This document shows, piece by piece, positions 1-10,572 of a DNA stretch of 64,000 nt (position 1 is the stretch's first letter; every line of letters begins with the position of its first letter). The position numbers were made by a program, and so were the translations under genes. This DNA comes from Aliamphritea spongicola (GTDB lineage: Bacteria > Pseudomonadota > Gammaproteobacteria > Pseudomonadales > Balneatricaceae). The stretch is from NCBI GenBank assembly GCA_024347235.1, contig AP025283.1, forward strand, positions 310,001-374,000, in the 5' to 3' direction. Below the pieces are notes generated by a model, which was not told the origin of the DNA, made no database searches, and saw nothing but the letters and a program-made list of their open reading frames with translations.

Positions 1-729
1 AGGGTCAATAATCGATACCCCCAGACCTTCCTTAACCAGCGCCTGCACGGTAATGAACATTGGCGTTTCAATCGACTGCCGGGGGTGAATATGTTTCGCC
101 TGCAATGCCGCATCGATCCGGTAACGGGTTAACGGATTCTGTTCGCCGATGGTCACAAAATCCTGTTCGTGGAGATCTTCCGCGATGATTTCCTGGCGGT
201 CTGCGTAGGGATGATCTGCGTTACAGATAAACCGGCAGTGGGTGCGATAACAACGGTGAAATGTCAGTTCACGGGCATCGACCGGGAGCATCACAATGCC
301 CAGATCAAACTGCTGAGAACCGACCATTTTCGCGACATTCACCGAAGATCCCGGCGTAAGGGTTAAAGAAACATCTTCCCGGGTTTGCATGAAATTACTC
401 ACTACCCGCGGCAATACACTGTATGCCAGTGCGGGCATGGCGGCGATCCGTAAGCGGCCGGTACGCAGGGTTCTGATTTGCTCAACACTCTGGGCCAGCT
501 GATCCATGCCCATGAAGTGGCGTTTGACTTCCTGATAGAGAGATTCTGCCTCGGGGGTGGGAAACAGCCTGCTGCTGCGGCGTTCGAACAGTGCAAAACC
601 ACAGCGGTCTTCCAGGTCTTTAATCAGGCGGGTTACGGCAGGCTGAGAGATATAGAGCATTTTTGCCGCGCCAACTGTGCTGCCGGAGATCATTACTGCG
701 CGGAATGCGGCTATTTGCTTCACATTCAT
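1..729 (-). CDS. LysR-family transcriptional regulator (partial, runs off the left edge)
   Basis: The minus strand reads open from an ATG at 729 to the window edge, 243 codons. It starts MNVKQIAAFRAVMISG and has a typical LysR winged helix (AAKMLYISQPAVTRLIKDLE, about residues 22-41, then FALFERR) followed by the substrate-binding core (RIAAMPALAYSVLP, later LVKEGLGVSIID). The C-terminal 50-60 residues lie outside. It is divergent from the RidA-TRAP-oxidoreductase cluster and is the obvious candidate regulator of it, probably responding to the transported substrate. The sequence resembles the LysR at 51374, which sits beside the other transporter/oxidase set. No frame breaks are seen. The ligand is unknown. 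Confidence 0.9.
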   Translation of the reverse strand, partial: MNVKQIAAFRAVMISGSTVGAAKMLYISQPAVTRLIKDLEDRCGFALFERRSSRLFPTPEAESLYQEVKRHFMGMDQLAQSVEQIRTLRTGRLRIAAMPALAYSVLPRVVSNFMQTREDVSLTLTPGSSVNVAKMVGSQQFDLGIVMLPVDARELTFHRCYRTHCRFICNADHPYADRQEIIAEDLHEQDFVTIGEQNPLTRYRIDAALQAKHIHPRQSIETPMFITVQALVKEGLGVSIIDP

Positions 730-878
730 ATGTTTAAACCATCTTTCTCTACCGCCTATAACATTAGCTGATAGATCGATCTTTATATTGTATTGGAAAT
801 TATTGACCCTGATTTAAATAATAGCAACGTCACATCGTTGCTCAGCATTTGTACAGCGATGTATCCACGAGATCAGCG

Positions 879-1247
879 ATGAAGAGGAATATCAGGGTGT
901 TGCAGCGAATTGGAGTAGGTGAGCGCATGAGCCGGGCAGTTATTCACCAGGGAACGGCGTATTTCTGTGGTCAGGTGCCAAAAGACGAAACTGAGGATAT
1001 GCAGGGGCAGACCCGTAGTCTGCTGGAAAAAGTTGATGCGTTGCTGGCTGAAGCCGGCAGTGATAAACGCCACATCCTCTCCGTCACCATCTACATCAAT
1101 GATATGGCGGAGTTTGCTGCCATGAATGCTGTCTGGGATGCCTGGGTTGCCGAAGGGCATGCTCCGGCCCGTGCCTGTGTTGAAGCACAGATGGCGCGCC
1201 CCTCCCTGAAGGTTGAAATGTCGGTCATTGCAGCCGTCATAGCCTGA
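879..1247 (+). CDS. RidA/YjgF-family imine deaminase
   Basis: A 122-residue protein of the Rid superfamily, which hydrolyses reactive enamine/imine intermediates released by PLP enzymes and amino-acid oxidases. Visible family marks are [17 protein letters not shown] near the N-terminus, [25 protein letters not shown] in the middle, and PARACVEA near residue 103, whose Arg matches the substrate-carboxylate-binding arginine of RidA. ATG 879 is chosen over a TTG 30 bases upstream. It is the first gene of a set leading into a TRAP transporter and a DadA-like oxidase, so clearing the imino acid made by that oxidase is the natural inference. It belongs to a Rid subgroup that I cannot name exactly. 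Confidence 0.85.
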   Translation: MKRNIRVLQRIGVGERMSRAVIHQGTAYFCGQVPKDETEDMQGQTRSLLEKVDALLAEAGSDKRHILSVTIYINDMAEFAAMNAVWDAWVAEGHAPARACVEAQMARPSLKVEMSVIAAVIA

Positions 1248-1308
1248 TGCTTCCACAACCCGGGAAGCAAGTTCCTGATTTCACAATAAAAACAACTGAG
1301 GACATACC

Positions 1309-2315
1309 ATGCGATATTCAATGGCAAAATTAACCAAAGCCGTGGCTCTGACGACGCTGACCCTTGCCGGCAGCCTGACAATGGCGGCGGATAAGTGGGA
1401 TATGCCAATGGCGTATACCGATTCAAACTTCCACACTCAGAACGGTAAATCTTTTGCCGAAGCAATTGAGGTTGCGACTCAGGGTAAGCTGGATGTGAAA
1501 GTGCATGGTGGCGGCTCGCTGTTTAAAGGCAGCGAAATTAAACGGGCAGTTCAGACCGGCCAGGCGCAGATCGGTGAACGTATCCTGTCCAGCCATGCCA
1601 ATGAAGATGCGGTTTTCGGCTTTGATTCCGTGCCTTTCCTGGCAACCTCTTTTGCCGATTCTGAAACCCTCTGGAAAGCAGCCCGTCCGCATTTTGAGAA
1701 GCTGTTAGACAAGCATAATCTGGTGCTGCTGTATTCTGTGCCATGGCCACCGCAGGGAATCTATTCGAAAAAGCCGCTGAACAGTATTGCCGATATGGAA
1801 GGGGTTAAGTTCCGCTCATACAGCAATGCAACCGCCCGGCTGGCTGAGCTGGCGAAAGCGATTCCGGTACAGGTGGAAGCATCTGAACTGAGCCAGGCGC
1901 TGTCCACCGGCGTGGCAGAGTCGTTCATTTCTTCCGGTGCGACCGGTTATGACCGAAAGGTTTGGGAACAGCTGACCCACCATTATGTTGTGAACGCCTG
2001 GTTACCCCGTAACTATATTTTCGTGAATAAACAGGCCTGGAATCAGCTGGACGAAGCTACACAGAATGTTGTCCGTGGCATTTCCCTGATGGCTGAGAAA
2101 GCCGGTACTGCCCGCTCTGAACAGCTGACTGGCTGGTATCTGGAACAGCTGGCCTCTAACGGTATGACAGTGACTGAAGCCGGCCCGCAGCTGAAAGCTG
2201 ACTTTGAAAGATTGGCGCCACCATGACAGCGGAATGGCTGAAAGATGCCGGCGATGTTGGTCAGGCGATCATTGATGACTACCGTGCCGCGCAGCAGAAG
2301 CTGGCGCACAACTGA
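1309..2315 (+). CDS. dctP: TRAP transporter substrate-binding protein, DctP family (one frame break)
   Basis: Periplasmic solute-binding subunit of a TRAP transporter. An N-terminal signal peptide ends near SLTMAAD (about residue 27), followed by the DctP fold (HGGGSLFKGSEIKRAV, then MEGVKFRSYSNA with the conserved Arg region, and QALSTGVAESFISS). The uninterrupted frame stops at 2226, but the next frame continues as MTAEWLKDAGDVGQAI to the TGA at 2315. Adding one G to the GG at 2214-2215 joins them into 335 residues, the usual DctP length. The small and large membrane subunits follow. The ligand cannot be read from sequence; the adjacent oxidase and RidA suggest an amino-acid-like carboxylate. 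Confidence 0.9.
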
Positions 2316-2387
2316 TCCTGAGGGATACTCCAGATTCACTTCACCGTGAATATTGACCGGTGCCGGGTAACGGCCTGAGCACCGGTA

Positions 2388-2423
2388 TTTTTCCGGTACT
2401 TTTTCCAGTAGTTTTTCCGGTAT
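2388..2423. repeat. Three tandem 12-bp repeats between dctP and dctQ
   Basis: Three back-to-back 12-mers with consensus TTTTTCCGGTAN occupy 2388-2399, 2400-2411 and 2412-2423; the middle copy has CCAGTAG in place of CCGGTAC. They lie in the 164-bp gap between dctP and dctQ. No protein is read across this stretch. It may be a small variable tandem repeat affecting expression of the membrane subunits relative to the binding protein. Confidence 0.7.
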
Positions 2424-2479
2424 TGGGCTGCCCGCACAGGTTTTACCGTCCGGGTGGCCCTCTTCCTGAAGGTTCAGTT

Positions 2480-3058
2480 ATGAATACTCAAACCCACACA
2501 CAGGCAGCAGAATTCTGTGCGCCGGATCTGGCGTCTGTCAGCCCGCTGCGACGTTTTCTGGATGGCCTGTATAACCTTTGCGGCGGCATTGCTGCCGTAT
2601 TTCTGCTCGCGATTCTGAGCATCATTGTGCTGCAGATGGTAGCCCGCTGGAGCGGTGTCCAGTTTCCGGGATCGGCAAACTATGCCGGTTATTGCATGGC
2701 GGCGGCATCGTTTTTCGCCCTTGCTTACACTCTGAACCATGATGCGCATATCCGCGTGACTTTATTTCTTTCCCGCCTGACCGGCTGGCCAAAGCGGCTG
2801 GCGGATCTCTGGTGTCTGGGCGTGGCGACTTTCTTTGCGGCGTACATGAGCTGGTTTGCGGTGAAGAATGTGTATATCTCGCACCTGATTCATGACATTT
2901 CCCAGGGGCAGGATGCGATGCCGCTGTGGATTCCGCAGTTACCGGTCGCCATTGGCAGCTGCATATTTACGCTGGCGCTGGTGGATCATCTGGTACGGAC
3001 CCTTCGCGGCGCCGATGACACCTTTAAAGAACAGTTACCGGTGATAATGGAGGATTAA
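2480..3058 (+). CDS. dctQ: TRAP transporter small membrane subunit (DctQ)
   Basis: A 192-residue four-helix membrane protein. Hydrophobic segments lie near residues 35-58 (IAAVFLLAILSIIVLQMVA), 70-95, 112-135 and 158-180; HDAHIRVTLF after the second helix is typical of DctQ. ATG 2480, preceded by GAAGG, is preferred over an upstream in-frame start that would add 40 Pro/Phe-rich residues read through the intergenic repeat. It forms a complex with the DctM protein that starts 3 bases after its stop codon. The gene is intact. Confidence 0.9.
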   Translation: MNTQTHTQAAEFCAPDLASVSPLRRFLDGLYNLCGGIAAVFLLAILSIIVLQMVARWSGVQFPGSANYAGYCMAAASFFALAYTLNHDAHIRVTLFLSRLTGWPKRLADLWCLGVATFFAAYMSWFAVKNVYISHLIHDISQGQDAMPLWIPQLPVAIGSCIFTLALVDHLVRTLRGADDTFKEQLPVIMED

Positions 3059-3061
3059 CTG

Positions 3062-4371
3062 ATGAATGAAGTACTTGCTACAGGCATCTTCCTGTTTACC
3101 TTGTTTTTCCTGCTAGGCAGTGGTGTCTGGATTGGCCTGGCCTTGCTGGGTGTTGCTTATGTGGGCATGGAGCTGTTCACCACCCGTCCGGTGGGTGATG
3201 CCATGATCACTGCCATCTGGTCCAGTGCATCGGGCTGGTCACTGACGGCCCTGCCCCTGTTTATCTGGATGGGTGAAATACTCTACCGGACCCGGTTGTC
3301 TGAAGATATGTTCCGCGGGCTGGCACCCTGGATGTCGCCATTACCGGGGCGTTTATTGCATACCAATGTGGTCGGTTCCACCATTTTTGCGGCGGTATCC
3401 GGCTCATCGGCAGCAACCCTGACAACGGTGGGTAAGATGTCGATTCCTGAGCTGGATAAACGTGGCTATCCGGAATTTATGGTCTTCGGTACGCTGGTAG
3501 GTTCGGCAACGCTGGGGCTGATGATACCGCCGTCTCTGACGCTGATTGTATACGGCGTTACGATTAACGAATCGATCTCCAAACTCTTTATGGCAGGGAT
3601 TCTGCCGGGGTTAACACTGGCCTTGCTGTTCATGGGATATGTGGCGGCATGGTCATTCTTCAAACCGTCTCAGGTACCGCCGGCGGAGCCGGGTATGAGC
3701 TTTGCTGAAAGGGTGAAGGAATCCCGTTTTCTGATTCCCGTGATTATCCTCATCGGTGTGGTGATCGGTTCGATTTATACCGGTACAGCCACGGCGACTG
3801 AATCGGCGGCTTTCGGTGTGATCGGCGCGTTATCGTTGGCATTTTTCCAGGGCTCCCTGACCCGGGATACCTTTGTTAAAAGCCTCATGGGGGCTACCCG
3901 GACCTCCTGCATGATTGCCCTGATTCTCTCCGGCGCAGCGTTTCTTGCACTGGCAATGGGCTTTACCGGTTTGCCGTCGCTGGCTGCTGAATTTATTGCT
4001 GGTCTGAGCTGTCACCGCTGACGCTGATTCTGGCGCTGATGGTGTTTTACATCATCCTTGGCTGCTTTCTGGATGGCATTTCTTCGGTAGTGCTGACCAT
4101 GGCAGTGGTTGAGCCAATGATCCCGCAGGCGGGGATTGACCTGCTCTGGTTTGGTATCTTCATCGTGGTGGTGGTTGAGATGGCTCAGATCACACCGCCT
4201 ATCGGTTTTAACCTCTTTGTTCTGCAGGGGATGACGAAGAAATCCATTGGCTATATCGCCCGCTGTGCCTTCCCGATGTTCCTCATCATGGTGCTGATGG
4301 TCGGCATACTGATTTTATTCCCGGAGCTGGCCACCTTCCTGCCTGAGAACATGCGTCAGGGGCCGGGTTAA
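3062..4371 (+). CDS. dctM: TRAP transporter large permease (DctM, one frame break)
   Basis: Ion-coupled permease of the TRAP system with about 12 membrane segments. Family signatures include SGWSLTALPLFIWMGE, GSTIFAAVSGSSAATLTTVG (about residues 100-120), GTLVGSATLGLMIPPSLTLIVYG and, near the C-terminus, EMAQITPPIGFNLFVLQG. The frame stops early at 4021. Restoring one G at about 4006 converts the break to GLELSPLTLILAL and continues to TAA 4371, giving 436 residues. GGAGG lies just ahead of the start. It is translated together with dctQ. Confidence 0.92.
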
Positions 4372-4468
4372 CCCGCGCGGATCTCCCCGCCGGTCCGATC
4401 AGAACGTGCCTGTTGAACAGGTGTCTGAGCGGGCCGGCTTTTCCGAATAACAGTAGAGAACAGACATT

Positions 4469-5721
4469 ATGAATGCTTTACAAACTGCGCCGCAGGTGAC
4501 CGTCATCGGTGCCGGCATCGTAGGGATTTGCTGTGCGCTGGCATTACAGAAAAAGGGTTTCAGGTCCGGGTGGTGGATAAATTTGCCCCCGGTGAAGCGA
4601 CGTCATTTGGTAATGCGGGGGTATTGGCTGAATGCGGCTGTGTTCCTGTGAATCTGCCGGGCTTTGTGAGCAAGGTGCCGCAGCTGATGCTGGACCCTCA
4701 GGGCCCACTGTCTATTTCAGCCGGGTACATGCATCGTATCGCGCCATGGGGAATATCCTTCATGCTGAACAGCCGTCGCAGTAAGTTTGAGCAGGTCGCC
4801 GATGCTATGAGCAGCCTGCTGAGCGGTGCCACGGCGCGTCATGTTGCGCTGGCTGCTGAGCACGGTGCATCAGACTGGGTATGTGCCTCGCCTTATTACT
4901 ATCTGTACCGGGATGAAACGGATTTTATGGCCGACCGTACGGCCTGGCAGGCCCGTGAACAGCGGGGGATAACCTACGATATTCTGCAGGGAGACGGGTT
5001 GGCACAGGCTGAGCCGGCCATTGCCGAAGAGTATCGTTATGCCGTGTCATTGCACGGTCACGGGTTTAGCCGTAATCCTGAAAAACTGGTCAAGGCACTG
5101 GCAGCCAGCTTTGTGGAAAAAGGCGGCGAGCTTGTGCAGGCGGAAATCCGCGATGTGATTGTTGAGGATAACCAGCCGGTGGGGTTACTGACCCATAAGG
5201 GTGTGCTGCCGGTCAGTAAACTGGTGGTGGCGGCAGGTGTCTGGTCCCGTCAGTTGGCGGCCCGTTTTGACCGGGATATTCCACTGCAGTCGGAACGGGG
5301 GTATCACGTCGAAGTGCATAACCCCGGGATTTCATTGCAGCAGCCCATTATGTACGCCGCCGGTAAGCTGGTGGCCACGCCGGTGGAAAACGGGATTCGT
5401 TTTGCCGGGCTGGTTGAGTTTGCTGAACTGGACAGCCTGCCTGACAGAAATTTCTGTCATCGCCTGCTGTATCATGCCCGGCGTTTGTTCCCAACGATTT
5501 GTCTGGATGATTTTACGGAATGGATGGGTAACCGGCCTTCCATGCCGGACAGTCTGCCGGTGATCAGCCGGTCAGAAAATTTTTCAGACGTGTTTTATGC
5601 CTTTGGCCATCAGCATATGGGCTTAACGCTAGGGCCGCATACCGGTGAGCTGATTGCCGATCTGGTCAGCGGTGCCCGGCCCGGGGTTGATCTGCAGCCA
5701 TTCAGTATCAGCCGTTTTTAG
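4469..5721 (+). CDS. FAD-dependent D-amino-acid dehydrogenase-like oxidoreductase (one frame break)
   Basis: DadA/DAO-family flavoprotein. The N-terminal Rossmann motif VIGAGIVGICCALALQKKG (from about residue 10) binds FAD; ATSFGNAGVLAE and the C-terminal WMGNRPSMPDSLPVI and FGHQHMGLTLGPHTGELI are typical of the DadA family. A missing T at 4558-4560 splits the gene after KKG; with it restored the frame reads KKGFQVRVVDKFAPGEAT and closes at 5721 with 417 residues. It follows the TRAP permease and is co-oriented with RidA, so it probably oxidises the imported substrate to an imino acid and passes electrons to the respiratory chain. D-amino acid versus another secondary amine cannot be decided. 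A paralog lies at 45989-47227. Confidence 0.88.
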
Positions 5722-5726
5722 ACGTT

Positions 5727-6477
5727 TTACAGCGTGTCGTGGCCGGCGGCAAAAGTCCTGTGGATTGTTGCTGATCACAGCGTCGACACCCCAGCTCCAG
5801 AGGGATCTGAAGGCTTCAGGATCATTAGCAGTCCAGCAGAAGATCGGGTAACCGGCGTCCTTCACTTCCCGGGTCTGGTTATAACTGAGGTTTTGCCAGT
5901 CCAGATGAATGCTGAAGGCGTTCAGTGCCCGGGCCTGATCCAGCCAGTTTTCCGGCAGTTCATCGTACAGCAGACCTAATGGAATCTCAGGGGCAAGCCG
6001 GTGAAAACACTCCAGTAATTCGTAACTGAAGCTGGATACAACCAGCCGGGAATAATCGTTAAAGTTGGCTTCCAGTTCAGCAATGATCGGCCGGATGATG
6101 TCTTCGGCAGGTACACCGTGATCCTTGATCTCCAGATTCATACCCAAATCCAGCTCGTTGAACAGATCAAGTACCTGACGCAGGGTTGGCACGGGCTCTG
6201 CCGGCCAGTCCGGGAAGAGGGCGGCGTTGTTGATAGTGCTCAGTTCAGCTGTGGTCAGGTCATCCAGCGAAGCTTTCCGGTCACTGCAGCGGTCAGTGCT
6301 GTTGTCATGGTGGACGACGGTGGTGCCGTCTCCCAGCAGGGAAACGTCCAGTTCGATCCAGCGGGCGCCCAGTTCGGCGGCTTTGCGGAATCCGCCCAGT
6401 GTGTTTTCCGGTGCGACGCTGGGGGCGCCCCGGTGGCCCATGATTTTGCTGAAATTAACCGTGACTGACGCTGGCAT
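5727..6477 (-). CDS. ugpQ: Glycerophosphodiester phosphodiesterase (GDPD family)
   Basis: TIM-barrel phosphodiesterase releasing glycerol-3-phosphate from glycerophosphodiesters. The start has the signature MGHRGAPSVAPENTLGGF (residues 13-30), then WIELDVSLLGDGTTVVHHD with the metal-binding Glu/Asp and His, NLEIKDH and CWTANDPE. As read, the frame runs to 5629 and overlaps the convergent oxidoreductase by 93 bases with an atypical basic tail. Removing one base from the A4 at 5751-5754 (T4 on the coding strand) gives the end DFAAGHDTL and a stop at 5727-5729, which abuts the neighbour cleanly (249 residues). That would be the only net insertion among the frame problems. No signal peptide, so cytoplasmic, like UgpQ. 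The symbol is by similarity. Confidence 0.85.
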
Positions 6478-6650
6478 TTTTTATTGTCCTGTTTCTTATT
6501 GTTCTTAGGGTTAAAGAATCCGGCTTATGGTTGTCTGAAACCGGTTATGAATCAAGACTGTTTTGTCTGAACGGATAAAATCCGGGGCGGCGCCTGTCAG
6601 TTTCTTGCTAATTTGCCGGTTGGTTATGGTCTGACCCCGTACGGGCAGGG

Positions 6651-7415
6651 TTATGTGAGTGCGGGTTGATGACTGCGGGGATGCACTTCAATGGCGGTAA
6701 ACGTTGTATCGTCGTGGCTGAAGTTTGACTGGCAGGTGTGACGGCGCAGGGCGGCAATGACCTGATGTTTGATGGTTTGCGGGCTGGCATCACCATGCTG
6801 GTCCAGCAGCTTCATCAGGCGCTCAATGCCAAAGCATTCGCCGTCGGGAGAGGGCGCTTCAATCAGTCCGTCGGTGTACAGGAAAACTTTGTCGCCGGTA
6901 TCAAAAGGAATATCACACTGGCTGTATTCAGCATCTTCATCAATGGCCAGGGGGCAGTCAGCAATACGCTCAACCAGTGGCAGTTGCAGCTCATGCCAGT
7001 TCAGCTCTCCGGCCCGTTTGATCAGCACCGGATGGTGGCCGGCATAGCTGAAATATAAGCGGTCAGTATTGAGGTAATAGGCAATGATGGCGGCCGTGGT
7101 CATGGCTTCATAGCCGATATCATTGGCCTGCCGGTTCAGCTGTCGCAGAATATGACTGCCATCTACCATATTCATATTGTCGTGCAGTGCCCGGTACAGC
7201 CAGGCGCTGGTGTCGCGGGCGGCTTTGCCGTGGCCCATGACATCGGCGACGACAATGCGGGTCAGTTTATCGGTTGAGCAGACACTGAAATAGTAGATAT
7301 CGCCACCGCTGTCACCGTCGGCAGCGCTGCTGTAGACACTGGCTTCCACACCGCAGGTGCGGATATCTTCATCGATATTACGGATGCCCCCAGACTTCCT
7401 TACATTTGATGTCAT
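6651..7415 (-). CDS. PP2C-like serine phosphatase (SpoIIE/RsbU family), stand-alone
   Basis: A 254-residue protein consisting almost only of the PP2C-like catalytic domain. Metal-binding motifs are visible: GGDIYYF (about 38-44), VVADVMGHGKAA (about 56-67), FLYTDGLIEA (about 173) and HDDTTFTAIE near the C-terminus. Such enzymes usually dephosphorylate anti-sigma-factor antagonists or output proteins of signalling systems. Most homologs carry an N-terminal receiver or sensor domain; here only about 35 residues precede the catalytic core. No partner kinase or STAS protein is nearby. The upstream neighbour is a DUF2339 membrane protein, with no clear functional link. The start at ATG 7415 has only a weak ribosome-binding site. 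Confidence 0.85.
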   Translation of the reverse strand: MTSNVRKSGGIRNIDEDIRTCGVEASVYSSAADGDSGGDIYYFSVCSTDKLTRIVVADVMGHGKAARDTSAWLYRALHDNMNMVDGSHILRQLNRQANDIGYEAMTTAAIIAYYLNTDRLYFSYAGHHPVLIKRAGELNWHELQLPLVERIADCPLAIDEDAEYSQCDIPFDTGDKVFLYTDGLIEAPSPDGECFGIERLMKLLDQHGDASPQTIKHQVIAALRRHTCQSNFSHDDTTFTAIEVHPRSHQPALT

Positions 7416-7699
7416 GCATGCTGTTTTCTCAACGGGTAAGTGGTACAGGCTGCAGTCAATATCCTCAATGATTCTCTCCGGGTAAACAACCGGTCAGGGT
7501 CTCATTATGAACAGGGCATCAGCGCACGATGCATTACCTTGCAGTGTAGATGGTAATTTCGCCATGATGCAGATCAGCCGGCAGGCATATTCCGCATTTT
7601 AGTGACAGAGCTGCATAGCGGCTGCCTGATTTCCGGGATGCGCACAGTGCCGGTATTCTTTGAATGCCAGCACTCTTTTGAATGTCGATACTGTCGCTG

Positions 7700-10572
7700 T
7701 CAGATATCAGGGGTGCCCGGGGCTTTCTCTGCAGTGTTGTCTGACGTGTTTTCTGTCTCATCATCTGCCGGTTTTTCGGCGGTGCCGGTGAGAAATAGCC
7801 GACAACCAGTAACAGCAGACCTACCACGATGAAGGATACGATGCGTTCTACCGTGCCGCGGTCAGACAGGTCAAAAATAAACAGCTTGGCAACAACTACG
7901 CCCATCAGTGCGGCGCCGATGATCCATATCTGACGTTTTTGCAGCCGGGAAGCGGTGACCATCAGGCTCAGGCCGATGATGGTCCAGCTGACCGACAGGG
8001 CCATCTGTACCCGGGCTGAGCCTAACAGACTGTCTGGACGGTAAGGAATGGCGCTGTATACGTGCAGGGTTTTGCACAGCATTACATTGAACCAGATGAA
8101 GCAGAATGCTCCGAGCAGATAACCTGCCAGAGATGCGTCAATGTTCAGACTGGCTGTGTTGCGGGTGTTGTTGTACCAGTGCAGGCAGATCAGTAATACC
8201 ATTAACTGGGCCAGGTCTACCGGGTTCAGTAATGGCAGGTATGGCAGCGGCGCTGGCAGGTTAACCTGAAAGAAGTTACCGATAACGGACCACCAGGCCA
8301 GTATCAGCAGCAGGCCGTATGCAGCGACGGTGCTATACGCCAGAGGCCAGCGGTTAAAGGGCCAGCGGGGTCTGAACGTGGTCAGTAACAGCGCCAGGCT
8401 GAGGGTGACCACTGGCAGGCTCAGTTTCCAGGCACCGCTCATTTCCCTGTCATTGAGCAGCCAGTAAACCTCAAACGCCAGAATCAGACTGCCCAGCAGG
8501 TAGCTGATACTGTGCAGACCGTTTGGCCAGCGCAGGGCAAACCCGCGAAGCTCGCTGCACCGCAGGCCGGTATAAATCACGGTAAAGGCCAGCAACCAGG
8601 CGTCAAAGTTATTCAGGCTGAGGAAATGATAGGCCGGGCTGTTCCACAGGTAGGAAATCAGGGTGCTGACGGCGCAGAACAGCAGCGGAATAACCAGTAA
8701 CCAGGGGGCAAAACTGAACAGTTGCCAGCGCAGCCAGAGCGTTGCCGCCAGCCAGGTCAGCGCTGAGAGGCTGAAAAACAGTACCGCAATACGAACTTCA
8801 TCAAACCTTCCGAAGGTTTCGGTTTCAATCAGCCCGCCGGCATACCACCAAAGCAGTCCCCAGATCAGGTAACCCACAGCCACCGGTGTACGGATTTTGT
8901 CAGCCACAGGGGAGAATGTCAGAGCCGTCCGGCTGAGTAACCAGGCGGTGATAATGCCGGGCAGAGCGACCATGATCATGCTCAGGAAGTGACCGTTCAG
9001 GAACGGTGTATCGGCATAGTTATAGTGATAGTCATCCAGCAGCAGTGCGCCACCGGCCAGCTGGATGAGGCAGCCAAAAAGAACCGGCGCCAACCGCTGC
9101 TGACGCAGGCCTATCCAGATCAGACCACACCCTTCAACCGCCCAGACGGCTGCGCTCCAGCGGCCGTCCAGTTCAAATGCAATGCTCAGTGTGGCGAATA
9201 CCACACCGATGGCGAGGAAGGCTTCTGCCAGCAGACGCATCTGAAGACGCTGCCACAGAAATCTGGTCAGCAGCAGATATACCAGCGCCATCACCAGCGC
9301 GCTGAGGCTGAGGCCATGTTCAAAGTCACTGACCATGCTGGCCTGTAAACTGAAGGCTGCGACCGGCAGACCAAACACCAGACTGCCGTCGATCAGGCCC
9401 CGCAGTTTTGGCGGTTGTTTGGTGGCAAACAGCACGGCGATGGTCAGGTAAATGAGGAAGAAAATAATCAGAAAGGGTTCGACGCTGGCGAACATGTCCG
9501 GGCGGTAACGGTCCACGCCCCACAGCAGACTGATGGCAAAGGTAAAGTAAAAACCGGTGACGTTCAGTAGCCGCCAGGATTTCAGCCAGGCAACCGCAAA
9601 AATTGCCAGATTCAGCACGCTGTAATAACTGAACAGCGCCACATAGTTACCGCTGCCGGTGGAGGCCAGTACCGGTGCTGCAAAACCGCCGGTGATCGCG
9701 GTCACGGCCAGGGCTTTGGAGTTCTGTATCACCGCCAGTGACATGCCCAGAATGCTCAGCAGGATCAGCAGTGGGAAGGCCAGCCCGGCGCCAATAATGG
9801 CGTACATTTTGAAACTGGCAAAGCTCAGCAAGTACAGAATTGCAATGGCTCCGCCCTGCATCATCAGGCCGTAATCCGGCCGTTTCAGGCGCAGTTTCCA
9901 GCCAATGGCCAGCATGATCATTGCGCCGATGGCGGCGGCTGTGAGGCGGAATTCGATGGGTAACAGGGCATTGTCGATGGAGTATTTCACCAGGAAGGAA
10001 ATGCCGAAAAACAACACGATGATGCCAATCCGGATACTTAGGTTGCCCTGGGTGAAATAGTTAACAATCCCCTGTTGTATCCGGGTAAATATATTCCCCT
10101 GTTGCGGTACATCTGCGGCGGGGGTGGTTGCTGCCGTGGCGATATTTTCAGCCGGTGGCCGGGGTTGTCCGGTCCACGGATCTGCGGCTTCAGTTGTTTC
10201 GGTCAGGGGTTGTGCAGGCGTTGTTTCTGTCACGATGACCGGCGTGGCGTCAGGTGTTTTCGGCGTGACGGTAATGTTGTGGACAGGTGCGGGAGCGGGT
10301 TCATCCAGAATAACCGGTGTGGTGGCCGGCTCAGTATTTGCGGTCTGCTGAGCGGCTTCTGCCTGATCTGCTGTGTGCGGGGCAGGCTCAGGGCGGGTGT
10401 GCTGTTGTTCTGCTGTCAGTCTGACAACATGCTGTTCCAGGGTTTTGATCCGCTTGCTCTGCTGTAACAGGCTGGCAAATAAATAGCCGATGAGTGCGCC
10501 GATGACGGCACCGGGAATTTCCAGCATTAACAGCCCCAGTACGGCGCCGCTGATCAGCAGTATCCAAAGCAT
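7700..10572 (-). CDS. DUF2339 multi-spanning membrane protein (one frame break near C-terminus)
   Basis: A very large membrane protein. Residues 1-25 are hydrophobic, followed by a heptad-like stretch (SKRIKTLEQHVVRLTAEQQ), then a Pro/Thr/Ala-rich linker to about residue 150, then some 20 or more closely packed transmembrane segments, the DUF2339 architecture. It ends in VERIVSFIVVGLLLLVVGYFSPAPPK. Past that point the uninterrupted frame gives an unlikely basic tail to 7534. Adding one A to the run at 7772-7776 yields KKPADDETENTSDNTAEK and a stop at 7700-7702, a natural acidic tail and 957 residues. The family has no established function. ATG 10572 is preceded by AGGA. Confidence 0.85.
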
